This document shows positions 1 to 11,797 of a DNA stretch of 64,000 nucleotides, piece by piece. The notes under the pieces are model-generated. The model was not told where the DNA came from. It saw nothing but the letters and a program-made list of their open reading frames with translations, and made no database searches. Each line of letters starts with the position of its first letter. Position 1 is the first letter of the stretch. Origin of the DNA: Erpetoichthys calabaricus (lineage: Eukaryota > Chordata > Cladistia > Polypteriformes > Polypteridae); NCBI RefSeq assembly GCF_900747795.2, contig NC_041402.2, positions 184,907,875 to 184,971,874 of the forward strand, read 5' to 3'. Both the position numbers and the translations under genes were made by a program.

Positions 1-843
1 TTGAATTTTGATTCTGTGTTTGGAGTTACATTGTGACAACGTAACGCATAACTGCCCGTGAGTGAAAATCGTTTGTTTCTCTCTAATAAATAAACCGACT
101 TTTTCGAATGTTTGTCCATTATTTGTTAATTGTCTTTGTTAAAGCTCTTCTAACGGGAAACTGTAAACATTTTAATACAAATGGCATATCGAGATCTCCT
201 TTGGTGTCTCATGTTATCCCCTGATGATGTACTACATTACCTTTCTTGTCGCCTGTTAAACTTTTACATGTCAGAATTGTTCGATTAATTTTGAATACAA
301 CTAATCTTGTCCAATTGCACAGCCCATCACTCAGACATAAATTACGCAGTAACATTACGACACATTCTTCTGTTCAACAGACCAGACAGTGTTAACAGTT
401 GTAGATATTCTACATGAAAACATCAACTTACAATATCATCTTCCTCACCATCACCACCAACTGTTTGTCTATTGATACACATTTAACTAATTTGCCGTGT
501 AACCGATCGACAGTTTTCACGTTAATTCGTTTGACTTCATCGTTTCTCAGTGTTAGGATTGCCTGTGTACTCATTTCTTCTGTTGATAACCCTTCGTGAT
601 GAAATTCTTCAATAAGATTTGGACATAATACGTCTTCTTTTATTGGGAACTTAAAGTGAGGAAAATGTAAAAATGTATAAGAGCTGAAAGCGCAGGAACT
701 GTCTGACAAAAGCATTCACACCAATGAGAGGTGAGAGGACCGCGGGCCGTGAACCAGAAATGGTGGAGAGGAGGGCGGGACTTGAAAGAATCTCTTGACA
801 ATAGTCTCGTCTCATCTCAAGATTTTCTTTTATAATAGAGAGA
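1..843 (-). mobile_element. Helitron remnant: 5' end joined to helicase C-terminus
   Basis: Read on the minus strand, the element starts at 843 with TC, preceded by A, in TCTCTCTATTATAAAAG, a Helitron-type 5' terminus. About 130 bp further in, a frame at 715-428 contains ILTLRNDEVKRIN, which resembles the segment of Helitron Pif1-like helicases before the last motifs. Further pieces such as TNNGQTFEKVGLF and FTHGQLCV near the window start match the end of the helicase, but in broken frames. The 5' terminus therefore abuts the end of the protein, so most of the element, including the Rep domain, is missing. The 3' end is not in the window. It is an internally deleted, degraded copy. Family call is from remembered motifs. 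Confidence 0.7.
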
Positions 844-1527
844 TTTATATAAAAATAAGATATTTTCATATGGTCTCCTTTTTAATACGGAGCTGTTTAT
901 TTTAGTAACATCCTGCCCGTGTCTCACACTCACCCTGGTTTATCCTTGGTAAGACCACTTGATGCCCAGTGTTGGAGCCCACCTAATGCAAGATACAGCA
1001 TGTGGTGGGCATCACAAGGTCTGCAGCAACAACATTTATTTCTACAGCACATTTTCATGTAATCAGTGGAGGTCAAAGTGCTTTACAACATCTTGAAGAA
1101 TAAGTTACAAGAAAAGAAAAATCAAATAAGATTAGGCAACAACAGTAAAGAATAAGTAACAAAGCAAAAGCAAATCCAGAAAAGAGCGAGATTAACTAGT
1201 ACAAGAGTGGCGTCCTTCTGTACGACATCATGGCGTAAGTCCGGTAATACACTCATGTGGCCGGAGGCAGACCACGTGGTTGGGTTGTAGCTCAGCTGTG
1301 CGGACCCCCTATAGACAGGCAGTCATGTGGTGGACTTCAAACAAAGTGCAGAAACATCTGAAGGAGGGTCAAGAGAATGAGGTCCCACCGGAGCAAAATT
1401 TGAAGTGTTACAGCAGCACTTGTGAAAATGTGAGACTTCAGTTTACATTTAATAAGTTTGTTTAAAAAAATGTCAAAAATCCTGTCTTGGCTTTGTCACT
1501 CTGGGGTATTGAGTCTCTTTTGATGAT
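844..1527. other. Unassigned stretch
   Basis: No host exon seen. Around 1030-1095 there is a short piece resembling a fish SINE tail (a stretch ending in AAAGTGCTTTAC), too short to classify. The remainder shows no recognisable coding or repeat structure. Confidence 0.4.
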
Positions 1528-2080
1528 AATGGTTTTAGCACAAAGCTGCACAGTAACAAGTCACAGGAGGTCATGGTGAAGCTTTATAACACACTGGTGA
1601 GGCCTCATCTGGAGTCCTGGGTGCAGTTTTGGGTCTCCAGGCTACAAAATGGACATAGCGGCAATAGAGAAGGTCCGGAGAAGAGCGACAAGGCTGATTC
1701 AGGGCTACAGGGGATGAGTTACAAGGAAAAATTCAAAGAGCTGAGCCTTTAAAGAAGATGGAGACCTGACTGAAGTGTTTAAAATGATGAAGGGAACGAG
1801 TCCAGCGGATGGAGATGGTGACTTGAAAATGACAACATGGGGACACAGCTGGAAACTTATGAAGGGTAAACTTCGCACAAACATTCTGAAGTTTTTCTTC
1901 ACACAGAGAACCCCAGACACGGAGTGAGTGACCAAGTAGTGTGCTGGACAGGAGGACCGTAGGGACCCTCAAAACTCAACTTGATGTTATTTTGGAGGAG
2001 TTAAGTGGACAGGCCTGGCGAGCTTTGTTGGGCCGAATGGCCCGTTCTCATAACATAAAAGCGAATCGACTGTATTCATA
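1528..2080 (+). mobile_element. CR1-like LINE, 3' end
   Basis: The plus strand carries degraded sequence of the C-terminal part of a CR1-group reverse transcriptase, including the segment usually read as 'YNTLVRPHLES', and then the family's 3' end (CGAGCTTTGTTGGGCCGAATGGCC). The same 3' end recurs at 10350-10545, 45640-45800 and 56590-56740 in this window, which confirms it is a repeat. It is 5' truncated and out of frame in several places. No intact ORF. Confidence 0.75.
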
Positions 2081-2403
2081 TCCTGTTACTTTTTATTTTT
2101 TTCCGCATCCATTAAAAGGGATTCACAATAAATAAAATGTTAACGTAAACCCAGAACACCTGCAGCACCCAAATTCATCAAAATGAGCGAAACTGAAAAA
2201 TGAAATGTTTTCGCCGTTCTTTGCTCTCAGGTGTTGCTGGGTAAGGGCGAGGAGCAGAGAGCTGTAAGCTCATTACGTCGCAGGTCACTTAACGGCCAGC
2301 CGGCCATCTCCACGGATGCAGACCTGTGCCCGCGAAACTGCACGCCAAGTCCACGGACGCTGCCAAGGTGACCTGACTAAGCGCATCACCAGACAGGGGT
2401 GAT

Positions 2404-2562
2404 ACAGGCGGAGTGGTGGCTCTGAGGCCAGGGATCTGCCAGTTCAAATCCCGTAAATGCCAATAGGGACTGCTCTATTGGGCCCTTTGACCTGCAATTG
2501 CTGAGCGCTTTGAGTGGTGAGAAAAGTGCTACATAAATGCAAAGAATTATTATTATTAGGGA
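2404..2562 (+). mobile_element. tRNA-derived SINE (first family)
   Basis: The head reads GCGGAGTGGTGGCTCTGAGG, and a B-box-like GTTCAAATCCC follows. The element ends with a tail close to GCTACATAAATGCAAAGAATT and then (ATT)n. Another copy of the head is at 14630-14803. Related tails occur at 9400-9450, 35036, 48712 and 53040, pointing to a shared LINE-type 3' end. Old copy with no clear target duplication. Confidence 0.65.
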
Positions 2563-3889
2563 GACGCACACTGCAGCTAATGCCACTTGCGCTGAGGGGG
2601 TGTGACGTGGCACATCCACAAACGTTAGTGTGCCCAATCAAAACTCCAGCCTTCATGGCAGTGGCTTCACTTCTGAGCGTGGCTCTCGTTTGAGGTGAGC
2701 AGGCTGAGGTGCGTCTCTCTATGAAGCCCACTGACTGGCACATCCTTCTGTCCCACTGGCAGCACTGAGCCCTTCTCTGCTTGACGTTTGATCTGAAGAG
2801 GGTCTCCATGTCCAGCTGGGACTTTATGGTCAGCATACCGGACAGTGCAGGGCAGTGCGCACATTTTAGTCATTAAGAAGTAGGCATTAAAATATGAAAC
2901 ACGGCAAAAAGAAATGGCAGGAAGGTCCAGGCCCCCCGATGTGCCCCCTTCGACATTAGCTGACCTCTTATGTCGGCACTGAAGATGACCTTATAAAAGG
3001 ACAAAACAAAAACCCCAATTTGTGAATGTCCACCTCTAAAATGCTCCTCGGACAGTCGTAAACTTCATCAGAACAGCTTGAAGCAAAAATCCAATAACTG
3101 ACATAAAGGTTTGAAAATAAATCCAAGTAACAAAGTAATTAAAAAAAGGGCCGATGTGGAGAACAAGGGAAGAAAATGTCCAAGAGGTGGAAATCCATCC
3201 GTTTAAAATGCCCAGGAACAGTAAGGTGCCATACGGCACGAGAGAATGTCCTAATGAGGAGGAGCGTCCATTGACAAGTAGCTTTAGCCTCCTTAGCTGT
3301 ACGTTTTCACCGGAAAAAACGGAGCAAAAGCGATGCGGATTTAGCGCACGTCGTTCGCGTGACGTGATTTGAGGCGGTTACTGACGCACAGCCAGACGTC
3401 CCCACCGAGACGGCCCAATGGCGTTTCTGATTTTTATTTCAGTTGCTCACACGTGAGAGGGTAGAACGTCGCTGTCTGATTCACACGACTGACTGGCTAG
3501 CGCGGCGCCAGGCTTAGTGGCTTCCAGGTTTCCCCTGACAAGAACGTGGACAGTTGTCTCGTTGTGAAGAGTGCTAAGGGGGGCTAACGTCTCTCTCGTC
3601 CTTCCACTTGATTGCAGTCATTTTGCCTTTTTTGCCATGAAGCTACTTGCGCCACGGTGGTGAATCTGCACGGGACTGAGTTCACTTGGCATGTCACAGC
3701 AGTTTGGTCGTACGGCGCCATGTCATGCGTCAGTTCCACTGTCCGTGTCAGCATCTGCTGACTGAGGCTCGTCGTCATCGCTATCGCTTGAGTTGAGCTG
3801 TGGTTCAGTCGCAGTTTGTTGTAAAACTGCATTTATGACTTCGTTTGCCATTCTGTTTTTTCTTTGGAGGCTCCTCCCCCGTCATGAAT
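2563..3889. other. Unassigned stretch
   Basis: I looked here for upstream exons of eeig1 (the segment around WVDDTRIDAD in the human protein) and did not find one. The open frames present are short, have no recognisable motifs and lack convincing splice sites. Nothing else is supported. Confidence 0.4.
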
Positions 3890-5370
3890 ATTGAAAAGTT
3901 ACCATAGGCCATCAAGAATATCATTGTGATGGCCCATCACAAACATTTGTAGCAATAAAATGCATTATTACTGCTGTTTGTGGTGCACCATTTGTTGGAA
4001 TGACAAATGAAATGCATTTCTTTTAACCAAAATGTCGTATGCGTTGTCTGTTAGGATGACAAATCCAATGTTCATGTTGCTGTTCTGTGCCATTTGTTGT
4101 GGGATTCATAAAAGCAGTGCTGATGTTTGTAATGCATTGCATTTGTCATTCCAACAGGTGGTGCATGTGTTTGTTGTGTCTGATTTGGTGTGGGATTTGA
4201 CAAGCAGTGTTGATGTAATGTCATGTGTTGGAATGACAAATGCAGTGTATGTGTCTCATGCCTTTTGGTATGGGATTCATAAAATCAGTGTTGATGCTTG
4301 TGATGCACCATCTGTTGTAATGACTACCGAAATATTTTGTTACTACAAATGTCTGATGTGCCATCTGTTATAAGGGTGTTATATGCCATTTCATATACTA
4401 TTTGTAAAAGCAGTGCTAATGTTTGTGCCATCTGTTGGAATAACAATTGAAATGTATTTTATTACTACAAATGTTTGCATTTTTCATTCCAACAGACGGT
4501 GCATCACAATGTGTTGTATGTTATACCATGTGGTACGGGATTCGTAAAAGCAGTGCTGAGGTTTGTGATGCACCATCTGTTGAAATGACTACTGAAATGC
4601 ATTTTATTACTTCAAATGTCAGATGCGTCATCTGTTAGAATGACAAATGCAATGCATATGTCTGTGATAGGAATTTGGTTTGGGATTCGTAAAAGCAGTG
4701 CTAATGTAATGTGCCATCTGTTGGAATGACAACTGCAATGCCATGTGTCTCATATGCCATTTGGTATGGGATTTGTAAAATCATTGTTGACGCTTCTGAT
4801 GCACCATCTGTTGGAATGACTACCGAAATACATTTTGTTACTACAAATGTCTGATGTGCCATCTGTTATAAGGGTGTTATATGCCATTTCATATACTATT
4901 CGTAAAAGCAGTGCTAATGTTTGTGCCATCCGTTGGAATGACAATTGAAATGCATTTTATTACTACAAATGTTTGCATTTTTCATTCCAACAGACAGTGC
5001 ATCACAATGATGATGTATGTTATACCATGTGGTACTGGATTCGTAAAAGCAGTGCTGATAATTGTGATGCACCGTCTGTTGAAATGACTACTGAAATGCA
5101 TTTTATTACTTCAAATGTCTGATGCACCATCTGTTAGAATGACAAATGCAATGCATATGTCTGTGATAGGAATTTGGTTTGGGATTCATAAAACCAGTGC
5201 TAATGTAATGCGCCATCTGTTGGAATGACAACTGCAATGCCATGTGTCTCATATGCCATTTGGTATGGGATTTGTAAAATCATTGTTGACGCTTTTGATG
5301 CACCATCTGTTGGAATGACGACTGCAATGCATTTTATTTCTACAAATGTTTGTGATGTGCCTTCTGAGAC
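3890..5370. repeat. Degenerate satellite with ~498-bp higher-order period
   Basis: Two alternating motifs recur throughout: one around CATCTGTTGGAATGACAA followed by ATGCATTTTATTACTACAAA, the other around GGGATTCGTAAAAGCAGTGC. The block starting with CTGATGTGCCATCTGTTATA at 4353 is repeated almost unchanged at 4851, so groups of monomers have been duplicated as a unit. Short open frames inside it follow the repeat and are not genes. It lies upstream of the penultimate eeig1 exon, so probably in an intron. Confidence 0.8.
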
Positions 5371-5856
5371 ATAGCAACCAGCCAGACAGACACACAGATG
5401 CACAGACGTGTGTCATTTTGTTACGGTGGATGTTACACGGTACAGTATAGGTGACAGTATCGTGACAGAATTACATTTTTGACATTCATTTGTATCAGAC
5501 GGGTTGTCCACATTCAGAGTGAGCCATAAAGTGAATCTTGGCAGGAGCCTCTCGACTTCCAGCAGCTGAGAGATTTCACGTGCGAGTCGATTTGTGCCTT
5601 CACGTCAGGATAAGGAGAATATCATTTGATTCGGCAAGACGCGTCCAAATAAAAGTCTGGCTCTCCGTATTTTACAGCTCAAGTTGCACTCGCCTGGTCA
5701 GCTTATTAAATCGGAGAGACGCGTCAATGAGAATCCTCGTGTGCGCTTTGTGACGCCTGGAAGACTGCGACTGGCCGGGACGGGCGTGTGCCAGCAGGGA
5801 CTGAAGGATCAAAACTAAACCTCAGTTATTTATTTTTTTTCTTCTTTTCATTGTAG

Positions 5857-6053
5857 ACAGTAATTTGCGACTGTTTGTCAGCAGAGACGGCACGACTGCC
5901 CTCGGTGGGATTCAGCTGGGAAACAGGTAACGCATCCGACGAGGCGATTCGCCTGAAATGGCCGACTGCAGCCGTCCTCGTATTAAATGTCTGCTTTTCT
6001 TTTTCAGGGTGTCGGCTGGCGTTTTTGAACCCGTGGTTATCGAAAGCCATTGA
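5857..6053 (+). CDS. eeig1: EEIG1 (FAM102A), last two coding exons (3' partial gene)
   Basis: Exon 5857-5926 is preceded by a pyrimidine tract and TAG and followed by GTAACG. It encodes [20 protein letters not shown] followed by GN and the first two bases of an Arg codon. Exon 6008-6053 follows TTTTTCAG and gives VSAGVFEPVVIESH and a stop at 6051-6053. The human EEIG1/FAM102A C-terminus, as I recall it, reads [20 protein letters not shown] then ATRVSSGVYEPVVIESH, so the match is nearly residue for residue and the phases agree (70 nt, then completion of Arg). EEIG1 is an N-terminal C2-type (NT-C2) domain protein, reported as estrogen-induced and as taking part in RANK signalling in osteoclasts. 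The N-terminal domain and middle part lie before this window, and I found no further exon in 1-5856. Confidence 0.93.
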
Positions 6054-8935
6054 AGCCCATTTGACATTCCAGTGGGTTTTGTTTGTTTTTCTCCCCACCG
6101 ACCCCTCGATCCTGCTGTTTTGAACGGACCACCTTTGAGACGTCGTGCTGTGCCGCAGCTTCATTGCTTTGTGTCTCCATGTGCTTTAAAGCTCAAACGT
6201 GCAACACACCTGAAGGGGGGGGGGGGGCACACCGCCAGAAATGAAACAGCCACTGCTGGATCAGTCGCTTTTCTGGGGGGGGGGGGGGGGGGGGGGGGGT
6301 ACATAGCGGGTATGGTGGCGATCGGCCTGGTCAAGTGTTTTCCTGTAGAAATGTCACTGTGGTTAATTGCTGTCCAGTGGGGGTCCCCTGTTCTGAATCA
6401 GCAGGCTCCCCTATCCCGTATTTCACAGATTTGACCCAAAGGGAAATTTTCAACAAACCTGGCAGAGCAGCCATTCAAGATAAATGGCACAGCCAAGCGC
6501 ATCATGCCAGAGGGGGGGCGGCCTGTTCAGCAGGGTTAGAGATCGATCGAGTGGTCCATGTGTATGTTTTGTTGCTCCTTCCTTCAAGACCACCCGATGT
6601 CCTCATTGTCGTCACTTTCGTGTCCGGATGGCCCCGCCGTTGTTCTTCACTGTGAGACAAACGACTGCGCGCTTCTTCGGGTTCCTTGTTTTTGTGCTAG
6701 CTGGGCTGGCCACTTTATAATAAGCTGTTTCTCTTTGTTTTAAAAGTTGTTTGGCTGCTCCTCTTTGTCTGTCTGGTGGGATTCTTTCTGTCTTTATACA
6801 TTTTTTTATTATTATTATTATACTACCAAAGCGGTTCGTTTGAAGCCCCTGCTCTGGGAGATCTGATCCATTCCACTTAAACTTGCATACCACATTGAAA
6901 GAACCAGAGGTATGTAATGTGAATATAAACGTCGGACCACCTGGCCAGCAGTGGAGCCCACTTGCTGCGACCCCCTCATCTCCCTCCCAAGTCGCCCCCC
7001 CCCCCCCGACTGCTCTTCACTCACTCCACGCACAAAGTGGGCGCTCCTTGGGGTCCCCGTCGGCAGGCGAGTGCTCTCTGCAGGTTCGCCCGCCTCTCTC
7101 CCTCGCCGTTCATGCCGCCATTAGACAGAGCTGGCGACCTCTGGTGGGCAGAGAGGGAAGTGCAGGCCTGTTTTCAGCTCCCAGCCGTTTCTTTTCGTTT
7201 TTGACTTTTAAACTTTTTGAAACTTTTTTTTTTTCTCCAAAGTTACATCTTAACGTGTTTGGAGTTGAATTAAAAAAAAAAAAAAGTCCCGAAAACGATC
7301 GGAAAAAGTTTATATTTGTGCACTTTGTTGCCACGGCAAACTTTTGATAATGGATTTGCCAAGTCGTGTACCACTATGTTAAATAGCTGGAGCCTTTCTA
7401 GTTTTGTGTGTTTATTATTATTATTATTGATTTTTGTTTTAATTTTTCGGAATATTCCGGTGTTTTCGGTTGTGTTGCCCAACATCTCGATCATGTTACG
7501 CTTTTCTTTTTAAACAACCAGCGGGCTGGTTCTTTTAATATTGATATACACGCCGAATGTTGGGAAATCGGTGGATCATTAGATAGCAAAGAGAAATAAT
7601 AACTTAATAAAAAGCTTATTAAAACGTGTATGTGGTTCATGTCTGGTTTTGTTTCCTTGCAGACCAGACTGGTGTTTGATGTCTTTTTTTATTTTATTTT
7701 TTTTTCCTTGATACTTGACTGTTTTGTAACCTGTGATTTAAATATAAAGCTTACTTTCGGTAGGTGGGTGCTGTTTATTACCGAGGAGTTCCACGACACG
7801 TCCGCCAACGGGGTGATAGCCGCGCGCGCTGCCCGTCCGTTTCCCGTTTTCTTTTCAAATAAGCCAGCGCCGGTTTGTCCCTCGCACTCCCCGTTCAAGT
7901 CTTAACCGACGGCTCCGCTTTCTGCTTTTGAGTCTGTCCTGGGGGGGCGTTCAGGAGGTCCACCCATCTGCACTTCGGGCCGAGGGTCACCCCATGGGTT
8001 TTCAGATTGGAGTTTTGCTCTCGGGCCCGGCCGATCCCCCGCCCCCCCGGTTTAGTTCTGCTCACTCGTACTCGCACGACACGGTGTGAGGCACTGGCTG
8101 GCACGTTGTCATGGCTACCAGGGCCCAGCCGTTAACGGGACAGTGAGCGAGTCGGCCTACGATGGCTTGGTGGCGGGACGGCCGACCTGACGATTCACCA
8201 TCATCTCGAGCACAAAGGATCGCTGGCTGGGGTCGGCCATAGAATTAGCTGTGCAATACTCGACCGCCGCATTTGTTCTTGTCGCAATAAAACTCGTCGG
8301 GCTTCTGCAAGATGTCGCCGACTTCCACCTTTAACTCCCGTGTTGTTCCTTTTGTTTCGTTCCGCCGCCTCCTTCGGGATGTCGACGGCCATCCATTTGC
8401 ACTGAACTTGAACTCTGAAAACCCGTCGGGACGTCACGTCGACCGCACAGCGCCGCCTGCTGTTCGTTTTTGTGTTTTTGGAATAAAGGGAATCAAAGCT
8501 ATGCACGACAGGCAAAGACTCAACCAAACAGATGTGATATTTTCTAACCGACTTAAAATAAAATTTAATTCTATAGATTTCTATAATTTTCTTAACTCTG
8601 TAGGCCACGATGGAATGTATTGAGAGAAATATTTAGACGGTTCTATTTTTATGATTCGCCAGCATTTTGGTTCTTACTAAAGTTTATAACTAAAAAAAGA
8701 GAAAAGAAAAAGAAAGAGAGAGAGAGAGAAGCTCCAAAGGATTTGTCCTTTTGATTTGTTCGTTTTAACAGGTTTATCTTGTACACCTTTGATTCACTGT
8801 AGACGGAGCACTGTACTGTATTTGATTCAAAGTATATTTGTATTTACAGAGTGTATTTGAATGGCTCATATTTTAGACTGTAACAGTATAATAAAAACAT
8901 GTATACTTTTGGGAAATAAACATGTCATGGGGTAC
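6054..8935 (+). other. eeig1: eeig1 3' UTR
   Basis: From the stop at 6053 there is a long stretch without coding signal but with T-rich and ATT-rich blocks. It ends near two poly(A) signals at 8890-8895 and 8915-8920. It includes an uninterrupted run of 25 G at 6275-6299, a shorter G run near 6217, and a C run near 7003. The extent is inferred from the poly(A) signals; no spliced transcript was available. Confidence 0.7.
8890..8920 (+). promoter_or_regulatory. eeig1: Poly(A) signals of eeig1
   Basis: Two AATAAA hexamers, at 8890-8895 and 8915-8920, close an AT-rich stretch and are followed at once by repeat DNA. They are the best candidates for eeig1 3' end formation, with cleavage expected about 10-30 nt downstream. 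Confidence 0.65.
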
Positions 8936-8984
8936 AGATCTCCACGTCTGCTCTCTTGCTTTACTAGAAATGTCGGCTGAGACC

Positions 8985-9450
8985 CCTTGGTGCTGAGCTC
9001 TGAATTCTCCTTTTCTGACCACCCAGGTGACCAACGAGAGGCCATTCAGGCTCAACCAGGTCACGTGGATGGGAGACCACCTAAGAAAAGCTCCTGGTGA
9101 GGGGGCAGTGGTCTGAATGTGGACCCCAATGTACTGATGGGGGGGGGGGGGCACTGCTGTAAAAATGTCACCGTCCTTTGGATGAGGCACAGAAACTGAG
9201 GGCCTTGACTCTCTGTGGTCATAAAAGATCCTTCATTACGGGGGGGTATCCTGATGTCCTGGCTAAACTGCCCACCACAGTGCAGTCATTCTGGCCCCCT
9301 AATCTTCCTGTTTCTCACCCCTTCACCATCTAACAGCTCAAGTGTGGCGCGCATACTGGCTGCTGCACATTAGTGGTGGTTGAGGTGCCCCCCCTCACTC
9401 ACGACGTGAAGCGCTTTGAGTATTGAGAAAAGGCGCCATATAAATGGAAA
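8985..9450 (+). mobile_element. SINE3 / 5S rRNA-derived SINE
   Basis: The head contains CACGTGGATGGGAGACCACC, which corresponds to the internal control region of 5S rRNA (ACTTGGATGGGAGACCGCC). The body carries the segments CTCTCTGTGGTCATAAAAGA and CTTCACCATCTAACAGCT. The tail is AGCGCTTTGAGTATTGAGAA. Related copies are at 52712-53095 and, inverted, at 54570-55020. It fills the gap between the convergent 3' ends of eeig1 and the minus-strand gene. Confidence 0.75.
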
Positions 9451-9555
9451 CAATTCTTATTGATCTGTCCGATCAGATTGGGCACAAAGGGGGGGAGGCC
9501 TTCAGAGCGGAGCCACACAGCCGACCAGATGAGGTACGACCCCCCCCCCCCCCTT

Positions 9556-9689
9556 TTAGTACAAATACGTCCTCCTCTGCGTCCTTCCCCCGTCTTCACT
9601 GAAGGTTTGGCATAGCAGGCACCAGAGGTGGTCTTCTGGAAAGATTAGAATGCCATCGGCGGTTCTGATTGGTCGAAAGGCACATGACC
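9556..9689 (-). CDS. MRH/ATG27-like gene, terminal coding exon
   Basis: The acceptor TTATTATTTCAG precedes GG TCA TGT, which completes the Gly codon left open by exon 3. The frame encodes [27 protein letters not shown] and a basic end RRTYLY, then TAA at 9558-9556. The basic residues directly after the span fit a cytosolic tail. I found no clear AATAAA downstream, so the 3' UTR end is unknown. This exon is less certain than the other three, as it rests on phase, splice site and charge pattern only. Confidence 0.65.
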
Positions 9690-11755
9690 CTGAAATAATA
9701 ATAAAAAAAAAACAACAACAGAAGTGTCCCACACTCGTCATCGGTCACCGTCCTCCCCGAGTTCAGCACAAACCTTTAAAGAAAAAAGTGTAAGCAGTGA
9801 CCCGCAGGGGCTGACGAGGTCTTCAAACCCACCGGCAGTGGGGGGCTCAGCCGGACACCCAGAGTGTTGTGTTGGTTTGCTCATCGCTGGCCCATTCAGG
9901 TGACCTCAGGCAGGCGTTTGCTGATTTTATTGGATTATTTATTTCTTTATTTATGAATTATTGGCGGGCGGCACGGTGGCGCAGTGGGTAGCGCTGCTGC
10001 CTCGCAGTTGGGAGATCTGGGGACCTGGGTTTGATTCCCGGGTCCTCCCTGCGTGGAGTTTGCATGTTCTCCCCGTGTCTGCGTGGGTTTCCTCCCACAG
10101 TCCAAAGACATGCAGGTTAGGTGGATTGGCGATTCTAAATTGGCCCTAGTGTGTGCTTGGTGTGTGGGTGTGTTTGTGTGTGTCCTGCGGTGGGTTGGCA
10201 CCCTGCCCAGGATTGGTTCCTGCCTTGTGCCCTGTGTTGGCTGGGATTGGCTCCAGCAGACCCCCGTGACCCTGTGTTCGGATTCAGCGGGTTGGAAAAT
10301 GGATGGATGGATGGATGGATTATTGGCACTGTGCTTGTTTGAACCCTTACTGACTGCTGGTGTCCTCAAAAGAACGACAGAAACTTGGAATAAGCGACCA
10401 AGTAGTGTGGTAGACAGTAAGACGTTCAGGTCTTTCAAAACTCGACTTGATGTTTTCTTGGAAGAAATAAGTGGAGAGGACTGGCGAGCTTTGTTGGGCT
10501 GAATGGCCTGTTCTCATCCAGAGTGTTCTAATGTCCAGCTTATCCTCAGTTAGGACTGTCGATGGCTCCAGGTTCAAGCTGCCAAAGGACATGTAGCCAA
10601 CCCGGACCATCGGAGCACCACACAGCCTTTGAATGCCCTGTAAGATCTTATCATGGAGATGAAGATGATGGTGTCAGTCCAACTCCAGAAGTAACCAGAA
10701 GGTCAAGAAACCCGAATGTGCAGCAATAAATGAAGCTTCACACTCGCTGGGCACTTTTGCCTTCAGAAGTGCTGTGATTCTACAAGGTGCTGGAGACATT
10801 GCTCAGGTATTGTGGTCCATATCGACATGATGGCGTCACACAGCTGCTGCACATCCATGAAGCGAATCTCCCGTCCCACCACATCCCAAAGGTGCTCTGC
10901 TGGATTGAGATCTGCTGACTGTGGAGGCCATTTGAGTCCAGTGAACTCATCATCATGTTTGAGATGATCAGAGCTTTGTGACCTGGCGTGTTATCCTGCT
11001 GGAAGGAGCCATCAGAAGATGGCGGTCATAAAGGGCTGGAGGTGGTCAGCAGCAAGACTCAGGTGGGCTGTGGCATTTAAACGATGCTCAGTTGGTACTA
11101 AGGGGCCCAATGTGTGCCAAGTAAGCAGCAGCCTGAAGCGCTGATCTAAGGCAGGATGGATCCCTGATTTCAGGTTGTTGACGTCAAATTCTGAGCCCAC
11201 CATCCGAATGTCGCAGCAGAAATCGAGACTTGGCAGCCCAGGTGACGTTTTTTCTAATCTTCTGTTGTCTAAGTTTGCTGACCTCGTGTGAATTGTACCG
11301 TTGGCAGCCTGTTGTTGGCTCAAAGGAATGTGTCGCCCGCTGTGGTCTCCTGCTGCTGTAGCCCACCTGCTTCAGGTACTGACGTGTTGTGTGTTCAGAG
11401 CTGATCTTCTGCACACTTATTTGAGTTCTTGTTGCCTTTCTCCTCTGACCGCTGGCATCAACAAGGCATTGTCACCCCGAGTGCTGCCACTCACTGATAT
11501 TTTCCCTTTTTCTGACCATTCTCTCTATAAACCTTCAAGATGGCTGCCTATGGAAATCCCAGCAGATCAGCAGTTTGTGAAATACTCCGAGCAGCCCGTC
11601 TGGCACCAACAACCCTGACACGTTCAAAGACCCCTCAGTCCCCTGTCTTCTTCATTCGGATGCTTGGTGGTCTTCACAAGGTCTACAGGCTGAAATGCAC
11701 TGAGTTGTTGCCATGTGATTGGCTGATTAAATATTTGTGTTAACGAGCAGGTGTA

Positions 11756-11797
<42 letters not shown>

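Noticed and set aside
1-5856. Further upstream exons of eeig1
   Set aside because: No frame matches the expected protein segment before the 5857 exon; they are probably to the left of the window.
9947-10502. Frames of up to 163 codons on both strands
   Set aside because: They run through the SINE 9966-10318 and its flanks; they recur at every SINE copy.
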